From: Cloacibacterium normanense
GTDB lineage: Bacteria; Bacteroidota; Bacteroidia; Flavobacteriales; Weeksellaceae
Reading direction: 5' to 3'
Length of the DNA stretch: 64,000 bases
Assembly: GCF_002943105.1 (NCBI RefSeq)
Contig: NZ_PTPZ01000004.1
Coordinates: 170,061-234,060 of the forward strand
Positions 1-7,998 of the stretch are shown here, piece after piece. The translations under genes were made by a program, and so were the position numbers. The notes beneath the pieces were generated by a model. The model made no database searches. It worked only from the letters and a program-made list of their open reading frames with translations, and was not told the origin of the DNA. Positions within the stretch are counted from its first letter, which is position 1, and every line of letters starts with the position of its first letter.

Positions 1-238
1 ATTCGTCTACAATACCATTAACTAAAGGTAATTCTGGACCTACGAATGTGAAATCTATTTTTTCTCTAAGAGCAAAATCTCTTAACTCTGCTACACTGTC
101 ATAAGGTAAGTTTTTACCTAAATTTTCTGTTGTAGCATTGCCTTTTGCAAAAAACATTTGACTGATTCTTTTGTCTTCTGACAATTTTTTTGCAATAGCA
201 GATTCTCTACCTCCGTTTCCTATTATTAATACTTTCAT
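1..238 (-). CDS. purD: phosphoribosylamine-glycine ligase, N-terminal part (cut by window edge)
   Basis: Only the first 79 codons are inside the window; the rest lies beyond base 1. The protein opens with MKVLIIGNGGRES, the N-terminal Rossmann-like motif of PurD (GARS), followed by FVGPELPLVNGIVDE, which matches the family's VGPE-PL-GI-D segment. PurD joins glycine to phosphoribosylamine with ATP in de novo purine synthesis. It is last in the purM-purN-purH-purD series, 109 bp after purH. A TAnnTTTG box 19 bp upstream suggests it can also be transcribed on its own. Odd point: the usual GGREH reads GGRES here. Confidence 0.93.
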   Translation of the reverse strand, partial: MKVLIIGNGGRESAIAKKLSEDKRISQMFFAKGNATTENLGKNLPYDSVAELRDFALREKIDFTFVGPELPLVNGIVDE

Positions 239-256
239 ATGATACTTGGTTTCTTA

Positions 257-264
257 CAAATTTA
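257..264 (-). promoter_or_regulatory. candidate purD promoter -7 box
   Basis: On the minus strand the bases read TAAATTTG, a match to the Bacteroidetes -7 consensus TAnnTTTG, placed so that transcription would begin about 15 nt before the purD ATG. No clear TTG was found at the usual -33 spacing, so this is a moderate call. Confidence 0.4.
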
Positions 265-347
265 CGAAATCCTATGAACGATTTGTTATAAAATTTCTAT
301 AAAATTTGCGATATACTTATTTTTTAGTTGCTAAAAAATTGATTTGA

Positions 348-1862
348 TTAATGTAGGAAATGTCTCATTCCTGTGAACATCATTGGGATTTTATGTTCAT
401 TTGCAGCTGCAATAGAATCTTCATCTTTTACAGAACCGCCAGGTTGAACAATCGCTGTAATTCCTTCTTTAGCACAGAAATCTACCACATCTCTGAATGG
501 GAAAAATGCATCTGAAGCGAGAACTAAATTTCCTGAAAATTTCTCTTTCGCTCTAGAAATCGCTTGTTCTGTAGCCCAAATTCTATTGACTTGTCCGCCT
601 CCAATTCCGAAAGCTTGAATTCCGTTTGAAACTACTATAGCGTTAGATTTTACATATTTAACCACTCTTTGAGCAAATAAAAGTGCTTTTTCTTGCTGTT
701 CTGTTGGTTGAATTTCTGTAACTACTTTAAAGTCTGTAGAAAATTGGTCATCTACATCTTGAACCAAAATTCCGCCATCTATTTTCACCCAAGTTTTCTT
801 GTCTGAAACTGGATTTTTGATTTTTATAATTCTAAGATTTTTCTTTTTTCTCAAAATTTCTAGCGCATCTTCATCAAAATCAGTTGCCATTACAATTTCA
901 AGGAAAGTTTTGTTCAATTCTTCCGCAGTTGCAGCATCAACTTTGTAATTCATTCCGATGATTCCTCCGAAAATAGAAATCGGGTCGCATTCGAAAGTTT
1001 TAGCATAAGTTTCTAAAGCAGTAGTTCCGATGGCAACTCCACAAGGTGTAGAATGTTTTACGGCACAACAAGCCATTTCATCTTTGAATTCATTTACCAC
1101 TTTCCAGCATAAATCCATATCTCTCAAATTATTGAAAGACAGTTCTTTGCCTCCTAAAATTTCGAAATCTTTCATCGCGCCGTTTTCTGTAGTAGAAACG
1201 TAATACGCTGCCGATTGATGAGGGTTTTCGCCGTATCTTAAATCAGAAATTTTTTGGTAAGAAGCCTGTAAATATTCAGGATAATCTTCATTCAACAACA
1301 TTTGAGAAATTGCAGCATCATAAGCAGAAGTTAAGTTGAAAACTTTACCTGCCAATTTTTTACGAGTTTCAATTGTAGTATCACCGTTTTCAGAGATTTC
1401 TTGTTGAACTTTAGCATAATCTTCAACATCGGTAACTACAGTCACAGAAGCGAAATTTTTAGCTGCAGAACGAAGCATTGATGGTCCACCAATATCGATG
1501 AATTCTACTTTTTCTTCTAATGAAATTTCTTTATTTACATTTTCGAAAAACGGATAAAGGTTTACAATCACCATATCAATCAGTTCTATTCCATGTTCCT
1601 GAACAGTTTTCATGTGTTCTTCGTTATCACGAACCGCAAGAAGTCCACCATGAACTTTTGGATGAAGGGTTTTTACTCTTCCGTCTAACATTTCAGGAAA
1701 ATTGGTCACTTCATCAATCTGAATTGGGTTAAGTCCCGCTTCTTTAAGATGTTTAAAGGTCCCGCCAGTAGAAATGAGTTCGTAATTTTTAGATTCTAAA
1801 AATTTGGCAAAATCAATAAGATTGTTTTTGTTGGAGACACTGATTAATGCTCGTTTTTTCAT
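348..1862 (-). CDS. purH: bifunctional AICAR transformylase / IMP cyclohydrolase
   Basis: PurH carries out the last two steps to IMP: formylation of AICAR with 10-formyl-THF, then ring closure. The 504-residue length is normal. The N-terminal MGS-like cyclohydrolase domain (about residues 1-145) has [13 protein letters not shown] and [14 protein letters not shown]; the transformylase domain has the KHSTPCGVA motif with the catalytic Lys-His pair, and ends in the typical GMRHFLH. The start is the only sensible ATG. It follows purN by 64 bp in the same direction; a small dyad (TTGGAAT-AA-ATTCCAA, 1892-1907) lies in the gap, and no promoter box was seen there, so operon transcription from purM/purN is likely. 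Confidence 0.97.
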   Translation of the reverse strand: MKKRALISVSNKNNLIDFAKFLESKNYELISTGGTFKHLKEAGLNPIQIDEVTNFPEMLDGRVKTLHPKVHGGLLAVRDNEEHMKTVQEHGIELIDMVIVNLYPFFENVNKEISLEEKVEFIDIGGPSMLRSAAKNFASVTVVTDVEDYAKVQQEISENGDTTIETRKKLAGKVFNLTSAYDAAISQMLLNEDYPEYLQASYQKISDLRYGENPHQSAAYYVSTTENGAMKDFEILGGKELSFNNLRDMDLCWKVVNEFKDEMACCAVKHSTPCGVAIGTTALETYAKTFECDPISIFGGIIGMNYKVDAATAEELNKTFLEIVMATDFDEDALEILRKKKNLRIIKIKNPVSDKKTWVKIDGGILVQDVDDQFSTDFKVVTEIQPTEQQEKALLFAQRVVKYVKSNAIVVSNGIQAFGIGGGQVNRIWATEQAISRAKEKFSGNLVLASDAFFPFRDVVDFCAKEGITAIVQPGGSVKDEDSIAAANEHKIPMMFTGMRHFLH

Positions 1863-1926
1863 TTTTATTTATACTTTTTTTATTAAATCCTTGGAATAAA
1901 TTCCAATTCTGTAAAATCTGTCGTTC

Positions 1927-2499
1927 CTATGGAACTCTTTTATTTAAAACCAAATCAATCGCTTTTGGGAAAATATCGTACTCAATTTGATGCACTTTCT
2001 GTGCTAAAGTTTGTGGAGTTTCATTTTCTGCAATTTCAAATTTCCCTTGAAGAATAATTTCACCTTCATCAATTCCAGAAGTTACAAAATGAACGGTTGC
2101 ACCACTTTCTTTTTCTTGGGCTGCAATTACCGCTTCATGAACGTGATGTCCCCACATTCCTTTTCCACCAAATTTTGGCAATAAAGCAGGATGAATATTG
2201 ATGATTTTTCCTTTGTATTTTTCACAAAATTCTTTGCTCAGAATCGATAGAAAACCAGCTAATACAATCAAATCTGTATTTTCGGGCAAAAGTTTTTCTA
2301 AATTTTCAGAGAAATCTTTTCCTCTTTTGATAAGTTGATTCGGAATTTGATGATTTTCGGCTCTTTCTAAAGCATAGCAATCTCTGTCTGCAACCACCAA
2401 ATTGACTTTTGTGTTGGGAATTTCTCCATTATCAATACAATCAATGATGCGCTGTAAATTGCTACCAGAACCCGAAACTAAAACTGTAATATTTTTCAT
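1927..2499 (-). CDS. purN: phosphoribosylglycinamide formyltransferase
   Basis: PurN transfers a formyl group from 10-formyl-THF to GAR. The 190-residue protein has the GSGSNLQ phosphate-binding loop (residues 10-16), the catalytic segment NIHPALLPKF with Asn101 and His103, and Asp144 in SGIDEGEI, matching the Asn-His-Asp triad known for E. coli PurN. It lies between purM (69 bp upstream) and purH (64 bp downstream), which fits a purine operon. The gap to purM holds a run of heptamer repeats rather than a promoter. Confidence 0.97.
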   Translation of the reverse strand: MKNITVLVSGSGSNLQRIIDCIDNGEIPNTKVNLVVADRDCYALERAENHQIPNQLIKRGKDFSENLEKLLPENTDLIVLAGFLSILSKEFCEKYKGKIINIHPALLPKFGGKGMWGHHVHEAVIAAQEKESGATVHFVTSGIDEGEIILQGKFEIAENETPQTLAQKVHQIEYDIFPKAIDLVLNKRVP

Positions 2500-2502
2500 G
2501 TT

Positions 2503-2530
2503 AGATTTCAGATTTCAGATTTCAGATTTC
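2503..2530. repeat. tandem heptamer repeat (AGATTTC)4
   Basis: Four perfect copies of AGATTTC followed by a partial fifth fill most of the gap between purM and purN. Similar 7-nt-period runs occur elsewhere in the window, both between genes (58245-58360) and inside genes (prmC, DNA ligase). Confidence 0.85.
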
Positions 2531-2568
2531 AGATTTTTGTCTGATATCTCTTATCTAAAATCTCGTTT

Positions 2569-3558
2569 CTATATTAATTGAATTTTCTCTTCGTTTTCTA
2601 CGATTTCACCTACTAAATAAGCGTCTTCGATTAAAGAAAGTGCTTTTTCGGCAAGACTTTCATCTACTACGATAACCATTCCTACTCCCATGTTAAAAGT
2701 ACCAAACATTTCCATTCTTTCGATGTTTCCTCGTTTTTCTAATTCTAACATTACGCTTGGAATTTGGATTTTAGAAGTGTCAATTTTCGCACATAATCCA
2801 TTCGGAATAATTCTCGGAACGTTTTCGATTAAACCGCCACCTGTAATGTGTGCAATTCCTGAAATTTCTACGTTTTCTTTCAGTTTAAAAACGTCTTTGT
2901 AATAGAGTTTGGTAGGAACTAAAAGTGTCTCGTAAAGAGGTTTTCCTTCGAATTCTTCTTCAAAATTTGGGAAAATTTTTCTTACCAATGAAAAACCATT
3001 GCTATGGAATCCTGAACTTGGTAAAGCGATGATTTTATCACCCGTTTTAATTTTAGAACCATCAATAATTTGGTCTTTTTCTACAATTCCTACGCAGAAA
3101 CCAGCCACATCATAATCTCCTGGTTGATACATTCCCGGCATTTCTGCAGTTTCACCACCAATTAATGCGCACTCATTGTCTTTGCAAGCATTTACCATTC
3201 CCAGAACGATTTCTGCTGCTACCTCTGCATCTAGTTTTCCGCAAGCTAGATAATCTAAGAAAAATAAAGGTTTTGCGCCATGACACAGAATATCATTGGC
3301 ACACATAGCGAAACAATCTACACCAATAGAATCATATTTTTTGGTATCTAATGCAATTTTTAATTTGGTTCCTACTCCATCAGTTCCAGAAACCAAAACA
3401 GGATTTTTATAGCCACCAATTTCATAGAAAGCTCCAAAACTTCCCAGATTGTTCAGTACATTTTTATTGTGCGTTTCGGCTACTGCAGATTTTATTTTGT
3501 CTACGGTTTTGTAGCCTTCTTCTTTGTCTACGCCAGCTGATTTATACGTATTATTCAT
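2569..3558 (-). CDS. purM: phosphoribosylformylglycinamidine cyclo-ligase (AIR synthetase)
   Basis: PurM closes the imidazole ring of AIR using ATP. The 329-residue protein has the family's opening YKSAGVDKEEG, the glycine-rich VSGTDGVGTKL, the GGETAEMPG motif and the GGGLIENVPR segment, in the expected order. It is the first gene of the purM-purN-purH-purD series. Its upstream region is unusual: a promoter-like box (3641-3648), an 8-bp perfect hairpin in the leader (3586-3608) and, further up, a candidate RNA gene with its own terminator (3673-3836), any of which could govern operon expression. Confidence 0.97.
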   Translation of the reverse strand: MNNTYKSAGVDKEEGYKTVDKIKSAVAETHNKNVLNNLGSFGAFYEIGGYKNPVLVSGTDGVGTKLKIALDTKKYDSIGVDCFAMCANDILCHGAKPLFFLDYLACGKLDAEVAAEIVLGMVNACKDNECALIGGETAEMPGMYQPGDYDVAGFCVGIVEKDQIIDGSKIKTGDKIIALPSSGFHSNGFSLVRKIFPNFEEEFEGKPLYETLLVPTKLYYKDVFKLKENVEISGIAHITGGGLIENVPRIIPNGLCAKIDTSKIQIPSVMLELEKRGNIERMEMFGTFNMGVGMVIVVDESLAEKALSLIEDAYLVGEIVENEEKIQLI

Positions 3559-3585
3559 TTTTCTTTTTGTTTTTTTTCTGAATAA

Positions 3586-3608
3586 CTTGCAGGACTTTCA
3601 CCTGCAAG
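3586..3608 (-). promoter_or_regulatory. purM: hairpin in purM 5' leader
   Basis: A perfect 8-bp inverted repeat (CTTGCAGG / CCTGCAAG) with a 7-nt loop sits 28 nt upstream of the purM ATG. It has no U-tract after it, so it is not a simple terminator; it could mask or present the translation start or be a protein site. Role is inference. Confidence 0.45.
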
Positions 3609-3640
3609 ATTCAGGTTTTTACTAGATTTATTTCAAACTG

Positions 3641-3648
3641 CAAACGTA
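3641..3648 (-). promoter_or_regulatory. purM: candidate purM promoter -7 box
   Basis: The minus strand reads TACGTTTG, a full match to TAnnTTTG, downstream of the terminator at 3673-3704. The -33 site is poor (TCG at 18-nt spacing). It would give a leader of about 79 nt containing the hairpin at 3586-3608. Confidence 0.45.
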
Positions 3649-3672
3649 TTGAAAATCAAAAATAAACGATAT

Positions 3673-3704
3673 AAAAAAAGCCGACAATCGTTCTGATTAT
3701 CGGC
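3673..3704 (-). terminator. intrinsic terminator of the candidate small RNA
   Basis: On the minus strand a 10-bp stem (GCCGATAATC / GATTGTCGGC, one U-G wobble) with a 5-nt loop is followed directly by seven T residues. The stem pairs better as minus-strand RNA than as plus-strand RNA, which fixes the direction. It lies 180 bp past the pirin stop and 115 bp before purM. Confidence 0.8.
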
Positions 3705-3800
3705 CTCAATTATTTTGCTGCGTATTTTAGCTTCCCAATTTCTTGGAATGTACAAGAGCCAAAATGTTGCGATTTAATATTCAATTTGTTTGGAATTTGA
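3674..3800 (-). ncRNA. candidate small RNA (6S-like?) or purM leader attenuator
   Basis: A 325-bp gap between pirin and purM holds a full transcription unit: promoter (3806-3836), about 125 nt of RNA and an intrinsic terminator. The RNA folds by eye into a 9-bp stem (AUUUUGGCU with AGCUAAAAU), an 8-nt bulge on the 5' side, then a 6-bp stem closed by a GAAA tetraloop; outside this is a large unpaired bubble flanked by weak pairing of the RNA's outer parts. No ORF fits. A rod with a central bubble and its own promoter and terminator resembles 6S RNA, for which a flavobacterial class (6S-Flavo) is known. The alternative is an attenuating leader of the purine operon. The class assignment is inference. 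Confidence 0.5.
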
Positions 3801-3805
3801 TTTCG

Positions 3806-3836
3806 CAAAATTATATTTTTTATTGACAAAAAGCAA
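3806..3836 (-). promoter_or_regulatory. promoter of the candidate small RNA
   Basis: The minus strand shows TTG (3834-3836), a 20-nt spacer and TAATTTTG (3806-3813), an excellent match to the Bacteroidetes consensus. Predicted start of transcription is near 3800-3802. Confidence 0.7.
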
Positions 3837-3883
3837 CAGAAAAATTTTTTTTTCTTCATTGCTCTTCAATTTTAACTTAATTT

Positions 3884-4606
3884 TTAGATTTTAGGCAATT
3901 CCATTGGAACTTCAATCAATAAAATTTCAGAATCCTTATCTATTTCTAAATCAAAATGTTCTGTTTCTGTAATTCCTAAAGCATCTCTTTGCCCAAGAGT
4001 ATTTTCGCCAATTTTTACGCTTCCTGAAATAACGAAAACGTAAACTCCATTTCCTTCTTTTTTGACTTGATAAGTTCTAGAAGATTTTACGGTGAAATTT
4101 CCTAAGTGAAACCAAGCGTCTTGGTGAATCCAGGTTCCTTCATCATTAGGATTAGGAGAAACAATCTGTTGAAATTCATTCTCTACTGCATTGTCAGAAA
4201 TTTTTAATTGGTCATATCTTGGTTCTACTCCCACTTTATTAGGAATCACCCAAATTTGCAATAAAGTTACGGGTTGTTCTTTACTTCCGTTAAATTCACT
4301 GTGTTGAATTCCTGTTCCTGCACTCATTACCTGAATTTCGCCTTTTTTAATTGCTCCAAAATTCCCCATAGAATCGCGATGATGTAATTCTCCACTTAAT
4401 GGAATGGTCACGATTTCCATATTTGCGTGTGGATGCATCCCAAAACCCATTCCTTTTTCTACAAAATCGTCATTGAGAACTCTTAAATTCCCGAAATGCA
4501 CTTTGTCTGGATTGTAATAATTTGCAAAAGAAAAACTGTGATTGGCAACTAACCAACCGTGATTTTGAAATCCTCTTTCGTTGGCTTTATGTAATATTGT
4601 TTTCAT
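3884..4606 (-). CDS. pirin family protein
   Basis: A bicupin of the pirin family, 240 residues. It begins MKTILHKANERGFQNHGWL, a typical flavobacterial pirin start, and carries the N-terminal cupin metal site in GMHPHANMEIVT (two His and a Glu) with a further His in GTGIQHSEFN. Family members bind iron or act as quercetinase-like dioxygenases; the substrate here is unknown. The reading frame extends 15 codons further upstream, but a promoter box at 4634-4641 lies between that start and this one, so the shorter form is chosen. It is monocistronic by spacing. Confidence 0.92.
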   Translation of the reverse strand: MKTILHKANERGFQNHGWLVANHSFSFANYYNPDKVHFGNLRVLNDDFVEKGMGFGMHPHANMEIVTIPLSGELHHRDSMGNFGAIKKGEIQVMSAGTGIQHSEFNGSKEQPVTLLQIWVIPNKVGVEPRYDQLKISDNAVENEFQQIVSPNPNDEGTWIHQDAWFHLGNFTVKSSRTYQVKKEGNGVYVFVISGSVKIGENTLGQRDALGITETEHFDLEIDKDSEILLIEVPMELPKI

Positions 4607-4633
4607 ACTTAAATATTTATCAATTTTATACTG

Positions 4634-4641
4634 CAAAGTTA
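4634..4641 (-). promoter_or_regulatory. pirin promoter -7 box
   Basis: The minus strand reads TAACTTTG (TAnnTTTG). Its position implies a transcript starting near 4630, which excludes the upstream in-frame ATG at 4651 and supports the start at 4606. Confidence 0.5.
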
Positions 4642-4678
4642 GCCTAATCAAAAGCAGAAGTCATTGATGTAAGATAAT

Positions 4679-4705
4679 AAAAAAATCCACCAAAATTTGG
4701 TGGAT
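4679..4705 (-). terminator. terminator after the sugar transporter gene
   Basis: A stem ATCCACCAAA / TTTGGTGGAT followed on the minus strand by a run of seven T residues lies 24 bp past the MFS stop codon. It closes the polysaccharide utilisation locus. Confidence 0.8.
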
Positions 4706-4729
4706 TATGAAGTGAATATTTTGAGAAGA

Positions 4730-6052
4730 TTATTCTTTAATCACTAAAAGCGCTGCAATTCCTGCAACTGCCATAGAAACACCTGCTAAAGCAACCATGT
4801 TAATAGCTGTTCCGCCTAAAGCAGAAAGTAAAACTCCACCTAATAAACCAGCAGCAATTTGTGGAATAGTAATGGTAGCATTAAAAATTCCCATGTAAAC
4901 TCCTGTTTGTTTTGCTGGAAGTTTAGAAGATAAAATGGCATAAGGCAATGCTAAAATAGCTGCCCAAGCTATACCTACTCCAATCATTGGTAAGAATAAT
5001 AGGTTTTTGTCTTTGATAAACAAAATAGATAACAAACCAAGACCACCTAAAATTAAAGAAACAACATAAACATTTCTTCTTCCGTATTTATTTGCTAATG
5101 GAGTAATCACTAAAGAAAATAGAGCGGCAAAAACACTATAAGCGGCAAAGATTACACCGGTCCAGTTTCCTGCTTCGTTAAAAGCATTAGAGGTAGCATC
5201 TGTCGTTCCCCAAATATTTTGAGCAATTCCTTGAGTAGTGTAAACCCACATTAAAAACAATGCAAACCAAGAAAAAAACTGTGTAACAGCCAATTGTTTC
5301 ATGGCGTTTGGTACATTTTTAATCAAAGTAAAGAAACTTACTTTTTCTGGATTTTCGTTTTCTTTTTCTTCTAAATTATTGTATTTCGCGTATTCTTCTG
5401 GCGGATATTCTTTCGTTCTAAAAGAAGTCCATAAAACCGAAGCCAATAAAACTGCTCCACCAATATAGAAAGACCAAATTACAGTAGGTGCAACTTTTTG
5501 ACCAGCTTCTGGTTCGTTTGCAATTCCCCACCAAGTCAATAAAAATGGTAACAGTGAACCGAAAACAGCTCCTACATTAATTAAAAAACTTTGGATAGAA
5601 TATCCTTTATTTCTTTGAGATTCGTCTACCATATCACTTACCAAAGCGCGGAATGGTTGCATGGTAACGTTAAAAGAAACGTCCATGAAAAGCAACATCA
5701 TCGCTCCAAAGAAAACGGCAGGAAATAATTGTGCGAAATGTTCAGAATTTGGCATGAAAAACATTGCTAACGCAGAAACAATTGCTCCACCTAAAATAAA
5801 TGGAATTCTACGACCTAATCTCGTCCAAGTTTTATCACTAGAAAGACCTACAATAGGTTGTACAAAAAGTCCTGCAAGAGGAGCTGCTAACCAAAAATAG
5901 CTTAAATGATGTACATCTGCACCGATTGCCGAAAGAATTCTACTGGTATTCGCGTTCTGAAGAGAATAACCAATTTGCACTCCCAAAAAACCAAAACTTA
6001 TGTTCCAGATTTGCCAGAAAGACAAGAGTGGTTTTTTCTGTGTATTACTCAT
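4730..6052 (-). CDS. SLC45/GPH-like MFS sugar transporter
   Basis: A 440-residue, about 12-helix inner-membrane transporter. The N-terminus (SFWQIWNISFGFLGVQIGYSL) and the RLGRRIPFI loop are typical of the SLC45-like maltose/sucrose MFS carriers that end many flavobacterial starch loci. A second KYGRR motif lies in the second half. It is the last gene of the sus series, 31 bp after the GH13 gene, and would carry maltose, short maltodextrins or glucose from the periplasm into the cytoplasm, probably with protons. Substrate is inferred from context. A strong terminator follows. Confidence 0.88.
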   Translation of the reverse strand: MSNTQKKPLLSFWQIWNISFGFLGVQIGYSLQNANTSRILSAIGADVHHLSYFWLAAPLAGLFVQPIVGLSSDKTWTRLGRRIPFILGGAIVSALAMFFMPNSEHFAQLFPAVFFGAMMLLFMDVSFNVTMQPFRALVSDMVDESQRNKGYSIQSFLINVGAVFGSLLPFLLTWWGIANEPEAGQKVAPTVIWSFYIGGAVLLASVLWTSFRTKEYPPEEYAKYNNLEEKENENPEKVSFFTLIKNVPNAMKQLAVTQFFSWFALFLMWVYTTQGIAQNIWGTTDATSNAFNEAGNWTGVIFAAYSVFAALFSLVITPLANKYGRRNVYVVSLILGGLGLLSILFIKDKNLLFLPMIGVGIAWAAILALPYAILSSKLPAKQTGVYMGIFNATITIPQIAAGLLGGVLLSALGGTAINMVALAGVSMAVAGIAALLVIKE

Positions 6053-6083
6053 ATACTATAGTTTTTATTTGTTTTTAACGAAT

Positions 6084-7925
6084 TTACTTATTTATTTCTA
6101 AAATCAATGAAGATTTTGCAGGAATAGTTAACAAATCTTTAATTTGAACTTCGGCATCTTTCATTACATCTTTTGCTGTAAAACTAGAAGGAACTATTTC
6201 TTGGAATCTATTCATTTCGATGGTTTGCTCTTTATCACTGCTGTTGATGACTACCATTACTTTTTCCTCATCATTATAACGGAAATAAACGTAAACATTT
6301 TTCTCTGGCGAAAAGTTTTTGGTTTTTCCATTGTGGATAACGTCTTTAGACTTTCTCCAGTTTAATAATTTTTGGGTATAATCAAAAAACTCATTTTGCT
6401 CTGGTGTTCTAGAAACAAAAGCATTTTGAGCATCACCTTTCCAACCTCCTGGGAAATCTCTTCTAATGTCTGCATCTCCTTTGTTTTTATCTCCACGCAT
6501 TCCTATTTCTGAACCATAATACAATTGCGGAATTCCTCTAATGGTAGAAACAATCGTTAATGCCAATTTATAATAAGCAGGATTTCCGTTGAACATTTCA
6601 TTGATTCTAGGAGTATCATGATTTTCGAAGAAAACCATCATGTTTTTAGGATTTGGGAATAAGAAATCACTCGCAAAAGAATTGTAAAGTCTAATCATAC
6701 CTTTGTCCCAATTTTCTTCTTCCTGTAAAGCTTTTGGAAGATTTTCATACAACATAAAATCCATTACCGATGGCAAATTAGAATTGTAATTTTCTATTTC
6801 GCCAACTTTAGAATCTTTTTGCCAGAAAGCAATTTGAGCTGGGTCATACATCCAAGTTTCACCTACAATATTGAAGTTAGGATATTCGTCTGTAATCGCT
6901 TTACACCATTTTGCCATTCCATCTTTATCGTTATATGGATAAGTGTCTACTCTATAACCGTCTAACTGCGCATATTCTATCCACCAAATTGCATTTTGAA
7001 TTAAATATTTTAAAACCAATGGATTACTTTGGTTAAGATCAGGCATTGTGGTATCAAACCAACCATCTAATGCGACTTTTTTATCGACATCAGCAGCATA
7101 AGGATTCATTTGAGAATTGGTTCTGTAGTTAGAACGTTTGAAACCATTCTTCCCATCTTCAAACCAGTGAATCCAATCTTTAGTAGGTAAATCCTGAATC
7201 AACCAATGCGAAACTCCCCAGTGATTGGTTACGTAATCTTTCACCAATTTCATGTCTCTTTTTTTAAGTTCTGTAGAAAGTTCACGGTATTCTTCATTAG
7301 TTCCGTATCGCGCATCTATTTTATACAAATCAGTCTGTGCATAACCATGATACGTATACGCTTTTTCATTGTCCTCGCAAACTGGAGTGAGCCAAAGTGT
7401 AGTCACTCCAAGATTTTTAAGATAATCTAAATTATTGATAATTCCTCTTAAATCACCACCATGTCTTCCACCTTCGCTTTTTCTGTTTGCTTTTTCGATG
7501 AGAGCTTTGCTAGAATCATTTTTTTCATCGCCATTGGCAAAACGATCTGGCATAATCAGGTAGAAAACATCTTTAGAAGTATAAGATTCACGTGAAGATG
7601 AATTAGGCGTTCTCTCCTTCAATTCATACTGATATGTACTGATGGTTTTCTTGCCATTTTTAAGGAATATTTTAAATTTAGGCGTGTTAATTTCATTAGT
7701 ATTAATGGTGATAAACACATAATTAGGATTTTCTACCTTCGTTAAATCCTTAATCTGAATTCCATCTGAAAGTTCAATATTTTGTTGGGCAATATTTTTG
7801 CCATATAACAAAATCTGAAGTTCAGGATTCTTCATTCCTTTCCACCAAAAAGCAGGTTCTACTCTTTGGAATTGAGCAAAGGAAAATGTTGTGATTAACA
7901 GAAATAAAAATGTTAGTTTTTTCAT
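6084..7925 (-). CDS. susA: GH13 alpha-amylase, neopullulanase/cyclomaltodextrinase type (SusA-like)
   Basis: A 613-residue secreted amylase. A Sec signal peptide (residues 1-18, ending FSFAQ, no lipobox) points to the periplasm. Residues about 20-105 form an N-terminal beta-sandwich of the cyclomaltodextrinase type; the GH13 barrel follows from about 118. Catalytic residues read as Asp327 (GYRVD), Glu356 (GET) and Asp437 (ENHD), all present. It should hydrolyse maltodextrins, cyclodextrins or pullulan that enter through SusC/D. It lies between the GH97 gene and the transporter; the gap to the GH97 gene holds two hairpins (7940-7988). The lack of a lipobox argues against a surface SusG-like role. 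Confidence 0.92.
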   Translation of the reverse strand: MKKLTFLFLLITTFSFAQFQRVEPAFWWKGMKNPELQILLYGKNIAQQNIELSDGIQIKDLTKVENPNYVFITINTNEINTPKFKIFLKNGKKTISTYQYELKERTPNSSSRESYTSKDVFYLIMPDRFANGDEKNDSSKALIEKANRKSEGGRHGGDLRGIINNLDYLKNLGVTTLWLTPVCEDNEKAYTYHGYAQTDLYKIDARYGTNEEYRELSTELKKRDMKLVKDYVTNHWGVSHWLIQDLPTKDWIHWFEDGKNGFKRSNYRTNSQMNPYAADVDKKVALDGWFDTTMPDLNQSNPLVLKYLIQNAIWWIEYAQLDGYRVDTYPYNDKDGMAKWCKAITDEYPNFNIVGETWMYDPAQIAFWQKDSKVGEIENYNSNLPSVMDFMLYENLPKALQEEENWDKGMIRLYNSFASDFLFPNPKNMMVFFENHDTPRINEMFNGNPAYYKLALTIVSTIRGIPQLYYGSEIGMRGDKNKGDADIRRDFPGGWKGDAQNAFVSRTPEQNEFFDYTQKLLNWRKSKDVIHNGKTKNFSPEKNVYVYFRYNDEEKVMVVINSSDKEQTIEMNRFQEIVPSSFTAKDVMKDAEVQIKDLLTIPAKSSLILEINK

Positions 7926-7939
7926 TTTTGATAAGTTTC

Positions 7940-7988
7940 GGCTAAAGCCAATTATATTTTTTTATTATTAGACGGGCTAAAGCCCGTC
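7940..7988. repeat. two REP-like hairpins sharing GGCTAAAGCC
   Basis: The susB-susA gap contains GGCTAAAGCC (7940-7949) and the longer perfect hairpin GACGGGC-TAAA-GCCCGTC (7971-7988), whose core is the same sequence. The longer one lacks a proper T-tract on the minus strand, so it may slow decay or partly attenuate rather than terminate. Such units look like dispersed extragenic palindromes. Confidence 0.7.
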
Positions 7989-7998
7989 TCTATTGATT

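Noticed and set aside
3559..3883. Purine riboswitch upstream of purM
   Set aside because: I could not find the three-way junction or the conserved loop sequences of the purine or PRPP/ppGpp classes; the structure seen is a simple bulged rod plus terminator.
4607..4651. Longer N-terminus for pirin
   Set aside because: The upstream ATG lies beyond the promoter box at 4634-4641, and the family begins at MKTILHKANERG.
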